This document shows positions 22,923 through 27,922 of a stretch of 27,922 bases of DNA, piece after piece. The stretch comes from CAJXJP01 sp034111025. GTDB lineage: Bacteria > Patescibacteriota > Gracilibacteria > BD1-5 > UBA6164. The stretch spans positions 1-27,922 of the forward strand of contig JAWUYB010000035.1 in NCBI GenBank assembly GCA_034111025.1, written 5' to 3'. Within the stretch, counting starts at the first letter, position 1. Each line of letters opens with the position of its first letter. The position numbers were made by a program, and so were the translations under genes. The notes beneath the pieces were generated by a model. The model made no database searches, was not told the DNA's origin, and saw only the letters and a program-made list of their open reading frames with translations.

Positions 22923-22985
22923 ATGAACCTTGCACAACTTGTAACCACAATAACTGGTACTACAACTTTACTAATAACCAAGTAG
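22923..22985 (+). CDS. Threonine-rich leader peptide of thrS
   Basis: A 20-codon frame starts at ATG 22923 and stops with TAG at 22983-22985. The peptide reads MNLAQLV, then TTITGTTT, then LLITK: 7 threonines in 20 residues, with six in eight positions. An AGGA lies at 22916-22919, 3 nt before the ATG. The frame lies between a good promoter and an intrinsic terminator, 0.2 kb upstream of the threonyl-tRNA synthetase gene. This is the classical layout of a leader peptide that senses charged tRNA-Thr by ribosome stalling, like thrL in enterobacteria, although the sequence is not the same. Its single Gly is GGT. It is too short for ordinary ORF calling. Confidence 0.85.
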   Translation: MNLAQLVTTITGTTTLLITK

Positions 22986-23065
22986 GGAATTTTTGTGTGA
23001 ATTAGAAATTGAAATAATTTCAAAAATAACAAAAACTCTGCTTTAATATAAAGTAGAGTTTTTTT
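22981..23065 (+). promoter_or_regulatory. Thr attenuator: antiterminator and terminator
   Basis: Two exclusive pairings are visible. The terminator is 23031-23045 with 23049-23063 (about 14 bp, one G-U) followed by T. The antiterminator is AGTAGGGAATTTTTGT (22981-22996) with ACAAAAACTCTGCT (23029-23042): 14 pairs with a 2-nt bulge and two G-U, taking up the 5' arm of the terminator. The segment 22981-22996 includes the leader stop codon. A ribosome stalled on the Thr codons leaves it free and thrS is read; a ribosome at the stop codon covers it and transcription ends. A further 10-bp pairing, 22905-22914 with 23001-23010, encloses the leader and may add another state. Confidence 0.75.
23031..23065 (+). 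terminator. Attenuator terminator upstream of thrS
   Basis: AAAACTCTGCTTTA pairs with TAAAGTAGAGTTTT around an ATA loop, and seven T follow from 23059. It lies about 87 nt ahead of the thrS start codon and has no upstream gene other than the leader peptide. Confidence 0.8.
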
Positions 23066-23104
23066 ATAAAATTTTTTACATTTAAAATTTCATAAAAACG
23101 CAGA

Positions 23105-23142
23105 ATTAAAATAAATTATTAAAATAAATTATTAAAATAAAT
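23105..23142 (+). repeat. Tandem 13-bp repeat in the thrS 5' region
   Basis: ATTAAAATAAATT occurs three times head to tail (23105-23117, 23118-23130, 23131-23142 incomplete), directly before the thrS start. No structure-forming potential is seen; it may keep the ribosome-binding area unpaired or be a slippage product. Confidence 0.7.
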
Positions 23143-23151
23143 AAAAGAATT

Positions 23152-25026
23152 ATGAGTATTGAATTATCAACAAAAAGACATAGCTTGGCACATATTATGG
23201 CTCAGGCAGTAAAACAAAATTTCCCAAGTGTAAAAATAGCTACTGGACCAGATACAGAAGATGGTTTTTATTATGATTTTGATTTTGGTGAAATAGAATT
23301 TTCAGATAAAGATTTGAAAAAAGTAGAAAAATCTATGAAAAAAATAGTAACTCAAAATCAAGATTTTAAATCATTTCAAGTTGATTTTACTCAAGCAAGA
23401 AAAATACTAGATATAATGGGAGAAGGTTTTAAAAATGAATTAGTAGATAAAATAGAATCTGGAGATTTTAAGAATAAAGAAAAATTATCAGACAAAATTT
23501 CTTTCTATTATAATATATCAAAAGGTGGAAAACCAAATGAACTTCAAGAATTTTTAAAAGAAAATAATTATGAATCTTTTGAAGAACTCGACGGTGATCA
23601 AATAAAAAATCTAAAATTTATTGATATGTGTACTGGACCTCATGTACAAAATTCTAATCAACTCGATGCAAATTCATTCAAACTGGCTAGGGTTGCGGGA
23701 GCATATTGGTTAGGTGATGCAGAAAATCAACAATTAACAAGAATATATGCGTATGCATTTAATGACAAAGCGGAATTAGATGTTCATTTAAAAATGTTAG
23801 AAGAAGCTAAAAAAAGAGATCATAGAATTTTATGAGCAAAATTAAAATTATTCACAATATCTGATTTAATTTGACCTGGTCTTCCTTTAATGCAACCAGC
23901 AGGTATGGTCATAAGAAAATCAATTGAAGATTATTTATGGTCACTTAATGAGGAAAAAGAATATGATAGAGTTTTGACTCCACACTTAGCAAAAGAATCT
24001 CTTTATGAAACTTCTGGTCATGCAGGGCATTACTTAGACGATATGTTTAGTGTATGGGGTGGAACTTCAAAAGAAAAATTTTTCCTCAAACCAATGAACT
24101 GCCCTCATCATATGCAGCTTTTTGCTGATAATCAATTTTCTTATAGAGATATGCCAGTAAGATATTTTGAACCTGCAACTGTTTATAGAGATGAAAAATC
24201 TGGACAATTATCAGGACTTACTAGAGTCAGAGCCATTACTCAAGATGACGGACATTTATTCTGTAGAGTAAATCAAATAAAAGAAGAAGTACAACAAGTT
24301 ACAGAAATAATAAAAGAATTTTATACAACTCTTTGAATGACTGCAGATTATTGGGTAAGTCTTTCAGTAAGATGAGATGATAAATCTAAATATATAGGTG
24401 AAGATGATGTTTGGCTGCAAGCTGAAAAATCTCTAGAAGAAGCCGCTAATGCAAGTAATTTACCATATAAAAGGATTGAAGGTGAAGCTGCATTTTATGG
24501 ACCAAAATTAGATTTTATGTTTAAAGATGCTATTTGAAGAGAATGGCAATTAGCGACTATCCAATGTGATTTTAATCTTCCAGTGAGATTTGATCTTGGG
24601 TTTACAAATGAAAAGAATGAAAAAGAAAGACCAGTAGTTATTCATAGAGCCATTTCTGGTTCACTTGAAAGATGAATGTGAGTATTAATTGAACATTTTG
24701 CTGGTATATTCCCAATGTGGATGGCCCCAAGACAAGTAAAAATTGTACCTGTACTGCCTATGTTTGATGAATACGCACATGAGGTTATGGTAGAATTAAA
24801 AAAAGCATGAGTAAGAGTTTCATGAGATTTTTCAACAGATAACTTGAATAAAAAAGTAAGAAATGCAGAAAAAATGCATAACAACTACATAGTTGTTATC
24901 TGAGAAACTGAACAAGAATCAGGATCAGTTGCGGTTAGAAATTATAAAACTAAAGAACAAACAGTAGAAAAAAAAGAAGATTTTATTACTAGAATTGTAG
25001 AAGAAATAAAATCAAAAGCATTATAA
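23152..25026 (+). CDS. thrS: Threonyl-tRNA synthetase without TGS domain
   Basis: A 624-aa class II aminoacyl-tRNA synthetase that charges tRNA-Thr with threonine in the cytoplasm. The protein starts at the editing (SAD) domain with HSLAH at residues 10-14 and the CTGPH pair Cys160/His164. The catalytic core has KPMNCPHH (Cys317), motif 2 (YRDEKSGQLSGLTRVRAITQ), DDGHLF (His368) and motif 3 with His498 and ERGMGVLIEHF. Cys317, His368 and His498 correspond to the three zinc ligands of the E. coli enzyme. The C-terminal anticodon-binding domain spans about 525-624. The N-terminal TGS domain (about 60 aa) is missing, while about 40 extra residues sit between the two editing motifs. About ten UGA codons are read as Gly, including the one in LIGPGLP. 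Expression is probably governed by the Thr-leader attenuator upstream. Confidence 0.97.
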
Positions 25027-25059
25027 AAAAATAATAACTAGGAATAGTTATTATTTTTT
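25026..25059 (+). terminator. Terminator of thrS
   Basis: A 15-bp perfect stem (25026-25040 with 25045-25059) has a GGAA tetraloop and a T-run. It begins at the last base of the thrS stop codon. Confidence 0.85.
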
Positions 25060-25232
25060 TATAAATAAAATCTATTTTGTATTGACATTATATTTATTTA
25101 TAATTCAATAGATTATATATTGATTTTAATTTTTAATGATCTGGATTGGATGTTTTAAATTAAAATTAATATTTAATTACTCGAGTCAAAATAAAAATAA
25201 ATTATTGAGGCTAATAACCTCTGGAGAATAAA
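25060..25232 (+). other. Upstream region of the PEP-CTERM-type gene
   Basis: It contains TTGACA at 25083-25088, but the nearest TATAAT is only 11 nt away, so I do not call a promoter. Just before the gene lies a small GAGG/CCTC hairpin and the strong Shine-Dalgarno CTGGAG, 6 nt from the ATG. Such a strong site is unlike the other genes here. Confidence 0.4.
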
Positions 25233-25823
25233 ATGAAAAACATGCTTTTAGTAATTATATTTACTTTAATGATGTCATCGCGTTTTGCTAGTGCAGGAAT
25301 AATATCCACTTTAATTGAAGGTGGATTTGATATACAAAGCGGAGCAGTGGTTCACCAACAAGGTGATAGCAATATTTCGCTCCAAGCACCTGGATTAATT
25401 AAAAATATATTTGGAGATATGATAGGTCTATTTAAAGATTCAGTAATCTATACATTTGGAAATATTTCAACATCAGGAGCTTCATTTACAATTGAAGATT
25501 TTTGGGATTTTGAAGGAGGAATAACTGCGTTATTCCTATCTCTTACTGTAGAATATAATGTTATCTCATGGGAACAAAATTTATTTTTAATGTCTGGTAA
25601 CGCAACGCTTGTTGATATTGTTGCAGGGGATGAAGTAGGTTTAAATTTTGAAGGTTTGGTTGAAAATATTACTTCTCCTACTGGAGCAAGATATGCTTTA
25701 TTGACAGCTTCTTTTAAAATACCAACTGTTACAACTCCTCCACCTCTACCTGTATCTGAACCTTCAACTTTAGCTATTTTTGCTTTAGCCTTGATGGGTT
25801 TCATACAAAAAAAATTAGTTTAA
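25233..25823 (+). CDS. PEP-CTERM-type exported protein, probably acquired
   Basis: A 196-aa protein with a signal peptide (MKNMLLVIIF, cleavage after ASA near residue 21), a beta-rich body, a Pro-rich stretch (TTPPPLPV), and the C-terminal tripartite signal SEPSTLAIFALALMGF followed by KK. That is the PEP-CTERM pattern (short Pro-Glu-Pro-like motif, hydrophobic helix, basic end) used by exosortase for sorting in Proteobacteria. Here the first Pro of the motif is Ser. No exosortase gene is visible. All 18 Gly are GGN and none is UGA. It ends in TAA, so it reads the same in the standard code and in code 25. It also has a strong Shine-Dalgarno and its own GC-richer terminator. The C-terminus is like those of Alteromonadales proteins, which I know only from the family in general. 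The natural reading is recent transfer from a standard-code bacterium, possibly the host. The function is unknown. Confidence 0.85.
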   Translation: MKNMLLVIIFTLMMSSRFASAGIISTLIEGGFDIQSGAVVHQQGDSNISLQAPGLIKNIFGDMIGLFKDSVIYTFGNISTSGASFTIEDFWDFEGGITALFLSLTVEYNVISWEQNLFLMSGNATLVDIVAGDEVGLNFEGLVENITSPTGARYALLTASFKIPTVTTPPPLPVSEPSTLAIFALALMGFIQKKLV

Positions 25824-25853
25824 ATAAATAATGAAAAATTATTTATACTAGCC

Positions 25854-25878
25854 GAAAACCAGACTTTGTCTGGTTTTC
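25854..25878 (+). terminator. Terminator of the PEP-CTERM-type gene
   Basis: GAAAACCAGAC pairs with GTCTGGTTTTC around a TTT loop, 31 bp past the stop. Its stem has more G-C than most others here and may have arrived with the gene. Confidence 0.75.
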
Positions 25879-25946
25879 TTATTATTTTAAAATTCGCAAT
25901 AATAAAAAATATAGCTATAATTCAAAAAATTTTTTAATTAAAAAAT

Positions 25947-27149
25947 ATGATATACGACGTTGTTATTATCTGAGGAGGAGCTGCTGGATTATTTACTGGT
26001 ATCTGTCTCGATAAAAAGGTAAAAAAAATAGTGCTCGAAAAAAATGCTAAACCATGAATAAAAGTACTATTATCTGGTTGAGAAAGAGCAAATGTTTCAA
26101 ATATGGATATAGATCCAATGAGAGATTATTTCACTCAAAATAAAAAATTCTTATTATCAGTTTTTGCAAAATACACCAACTGGGATATTATGTGATTTTT
26201 TGCTGAAAATAATGTTAGTATTGTAGAAGAAGATAGATCAAGACTTATTCTAGAAAGTTGAGATTCAAAAGAATTACTCGCTTGTTTATTGGATAATATT
26301 CAAAAAAATAAATGTGAATTATGGAATTGAGACGGAGTTGCTGATATAGTTCCAAGAGAAAATAATCAACTCACAGGAGAATGAAAAAATACTCTTAAGT
26401 ATTTAGAATGAGATACTCCAGATGGAGATTGGAAATATAAAGTTGTTACTACTGCAGGGAAACAATATTTTACTAAAAAAGTAGTAATGTCAGCATGATG
26501 AAAAAGTTTTTCCCATGTATGAACTACAGGGGATTGATATAATATGGCAGAAAAACTCGGAGTAAAAATGACTCCGACACATCCTTGTTTATGTTGAGTC
26601 TCTACTAAAAATGATTTCAAAGAAATATCAGGTGTATCAGCGAAAGTTTCTATGAAATTTGTGGATAAATTAAATAATAATATTATTTACAGTGAGTTTG
26701 GTCCTATATTATTTACTCATTTTTGAGTAAGTGGACCAATTATTCATAATGTATCTGTAGCGGCTGGAGAGTATTTAAATTGACTAAATATAGTAGAAGA
26801 AGAATATGAAAAATATTTCTGTGATAATTTCAGATTAGAACTAGATATTCCATTGGAAAATGCTACGAAAAGTATGATAAAGTTCTTTAATCTACATCCA
26901 GAAAATACGGTTGTAAATATTGAATTACACTCATTTAGAAGTCTGAAAGAAGCGAAAGCAACATCAGGTTGAATAGATACAAATGATCTAGATAATAATA
27001 TGCAATCAAAAAAACATTCATGATTATATTTTAACTGAGAAGTTGTTGATGTTACTGGTAAAACTTGAGGATTCAATCTTCAACGGGCATGGAGTAGTGC
27101 ATTCGTAACTGCAGAGCATATTAATAAAGAACTAAAAAAAGCCTCCTAG
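25947..27149 (+). CDS. HI0933-type FAD-dependent flavoprotein
   Basis: A 400-aa cytoplasmic flavoprotein of the HI0933/YhiN (BaiN-like) family. The N-terminus has the dinucleotide-binding motif IIGGGAAGL (Gly9, Gly11, Gly14), where Gly9 is coded by UGA at 25971. Then come the LLSGGERANVSN motif (residues about 44-55), a SAGGKSFSHVGTTGDGY region typical of the family, THFGVSGP, and the C-terminal GGFNLQRAWSSAFV motif. The length matches the family (about 390-410). The substrate is not known for the family as a whole. No Shine-Dalgarno is seen before the ATG. The TAG stop is inside a terminator hairpin shared with the convergent gene. UGA is used often. Confidence 0.92.
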
Positions 27150-27166
27150 GAGGCTTTTTTTAGTTC
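27129..27166. terminator. Shared convergent terminator containing both stop codons
   Basis: A perfect palindrome of 2 x 19 bp (GAACTAAAAAAAGCCTCCT and its complement) with CCTAGG at the centre. The TAG of the flavoprotein gene sits at the apex (27147-27149), and the TAA of the convergent gene is in the other arm (27160-27162). Confidence 0.85.
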
Positions 27167-27717
27167 TTTCTCAAATAATTTATTTCTAATGTATCTCATA
27201 TAAATGAGAATATATCAGATGGAGCTATATTTTTATCTAAATCTACTTCGTCTATTATTTCTATATCTTTATTCAATTTATTTCAAAAAGTATTTTTTAA
27301 ATCTGACATTGTATAATTTTCTGGTTTCCCAGAAATATTTGCACTTGTTAAGAATAATGGTCATTCTTGTTCTAATATTTCATCTTGTGAATCTGTATGA
27401 GCTACTCTAAAAGCTATTTGCTTATATTGGTCTTTGTTTTCATAATCCATTTCATCATCACTATATTCTAGTAACATTGATATTCTTTGACAATCTGTAA
27501 GAATTGTAAATGGTCTTTTGTATTCTGATAAAAAATTAAGTTGTTCTTCAGTGAGTGGAGTATTTTCAAATAACCATTCAAAATCTGGAACTAAAATAGC
27601 CATAGGTTTATCAAATCATCTATTTTTTATATTGTATATTTCAGAATATGCATCACTGTCTCAAATAGGGCAAGCTAATCAATAACAAGTGTTTGTTGGA
27701 ATTATATATAGGTTCAT
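27160..27717 (-). CDS. tsaC: Threonylcarbamoyl-AMP synthase, Sua5/YciO/YrdC family
   Basis: A 185-aa protein of the YrdC domain family. It makes threonylcarbamoyl-AMP from threonine, bicarbonate and ATP for the t6A modification at position 37 of ANN-decoding tRNAs. Visible motifs are the start IIPTNTCYGLAC (P-loop-like binding region), IKNRGFDKPMAILV (the KxR plus KP-M signature), and PLFLTSANISGKP (the SxN motif). The length fits TsaC-type single-domain proteins (about 190 aa). TsaC and YciO cannot be told apart with certainty from motifs, so the symbol is a best guess. It has a divergent promoter shared in position with the partial gene at the window end, and its end lies in a shared hairpin. 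UGA is used as Gly. Confidence 0.85.
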
Positions 27718-27746
27718 AATTGTAGTTTAATATTATTTATTAGTGT

Positions 27747-27775
27747 TATTTAACTGATAAAAACTGTTTGGTCAA
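27747..27775 (-). promoter_or_regulatory. Promoter of tsaC
   Basis: On the minus strand, TTGACC (27770-27775) and TAAATA (27747-27752) with a 17-nt spacer; the ATG follows about 30 nt downstream. Confidence 0.55.
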
Positions 27776-27796
27776 TTGTTTTATGCTAGAATCTAC

Positions 27797-27857
27797 CACG
27801 AAATGCAACTTTTAGAGAAATGATATATAATCTAAAAGAATATAATTAATTTTCGTG
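27797..27857 (+). repeat. Nested inverted repeat ahead of the last gene
   Basis: CACGAAA (27797-27803) pairs with TTTCGTG (27851-27857), and inside it CTTTTAGA (27809-27816) pairs with TCTAAAAG (27831-27838). A TATAAT (27826-27831) lies in the inner loop. The structure ends 2 nt before the ATG at 27860. As RNA it could close the translation start; as DNA it could be an operator around a promoter. Confidence 0.5.
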
Positions 27858-27859
27858 AT

Positions 27860-27922
27860 ATGAATAAATGAAATAAACAATTAAGTGAATGAGAAATATA
27901 TGAAATAAGAATATTATTGAAA
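27860..27922 (+). CDS. N-terminal fragment of an unknown protein, possibly DNA-binding
   Basis: Twenty-one codons remain before the window ends, including two UGA as Gly (MNKGNKQ, then LSEGEIYEIRILLK). The LSxxEIxxIRxLLK pattern resembles helix-turn-helix starts in HNH endonucleases or resolvases, but it is too short to name. The nested inverted repeat just upstream hints at autoregulation. Confidence 0.5.

Noticed and set aside
22920..23065. T-box riboswitch upstream of thrS
   Set aside because: A short CTGGTACT resembles part of the T-box, but the leader is too short, has no stem I architecture and no conserved AGGGTGGNACCGCG. The Thr-rich frame explains the region better.
23152..25026. 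thrS as a frameshifted or nonsense pseudogene split into several pieces
   Set aside because: The breaks are all TGA codons in one unbroken frame and the synthetase motifs are intact, so UGA = Gly explains them.
25083..25105. Promoter of the PEP-CTERM-type gene (TTGACA and TATAAT)
   Set aside because: The spacer is only 11 nt, too short for a working promoter.
25448..25804. Minus-strand frame of 118 codons under the PEP-CTERM-type gene
   Set aside because: It is a shadow of the + strand gene, which has signal peptide, sorting signal and ribosome-binding site.

Overview
This window comes from a very AT-rich bacterium that reads UGA as glycine (genetic code 25). That points to the Candidate Phyla Radiation lineages Gracilibacteria (BD1-5) or Absconditabacteria (SR1). 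The evidence is direct. In the standard code almost every gene here is broken by TGA. With TGA read as Gly, 11 genes become single long frames ending in TAA or TAG, and UGA falls on obligate glycines: the first Gly of the GxGxxG FAD motif of the flavoprotein (25971), the Gly-Pro-Gly of threonyl-tRNA synthetase (23872), and a 19-Gly run in a surface protein. All coordinates below assume code 25.

Layout. 3-98: the tail of an unknown + strand gene. 267-5851: a four-gene minus-strand operon of secreted or membrane-anchored proteins, namely a DUF916-like protein with a C-terminal membrane segment, a one-domain Ig/cadherin-like protein, an IPT/TIG protein, and a 915-aa Ig-like protein with a poly-Gly linker and a peptidoglycan-binding-like C-terminus. 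5976-6860: a small surface protein with its own strong promoter and terminator. 7028-14698: a giant 2556-aa secreted multi-domain protein whose C-terminal module matches the small surface protein. 15108-19976 (+): a 1622-aa surface protein with a beta-barrel-like middle and cadherin-like repeats. 20003-22783 (-): a 926-aa prepilin-like protein carrying a FecR domain. About 20 kb is therefore devoted to cell-surface proteins, which fits an epibiotic lifestyle (inference).

22868-25059: thrS with a complete leader: promoter, a 20-codon Thr-rich leader peptide (7 Thr), a segment that can act as antiterminator, and an intrinsic terminator ahead of thrS. This looks like classical ribosome-mediated attenuation by threonyl-tRNA level. 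25233-25823: a PEP-CTERM-type protein that uses no UGA codon among 18 Gly and has a strong Shine-Dalgarno and its own terminator. It looks like a recent arrival from a standard-code bacterium. 25947-27149: a HI0933-type flavoprotein. 27160-27717 (-): a TsaC/Sua5-type threonylcarbamoyl-AMP synthase. 27860-27922: the start of a gene that runs off the window.

The most interesting points are the Thr attenuator, a possible WxL-like surface display set (DUF916-like anchor plus two proteins sharing a C-terminal module), and the foreign PEP-CTERM gene. No rRNA, tRNA, CRISPR array or insertion sequence was seen.
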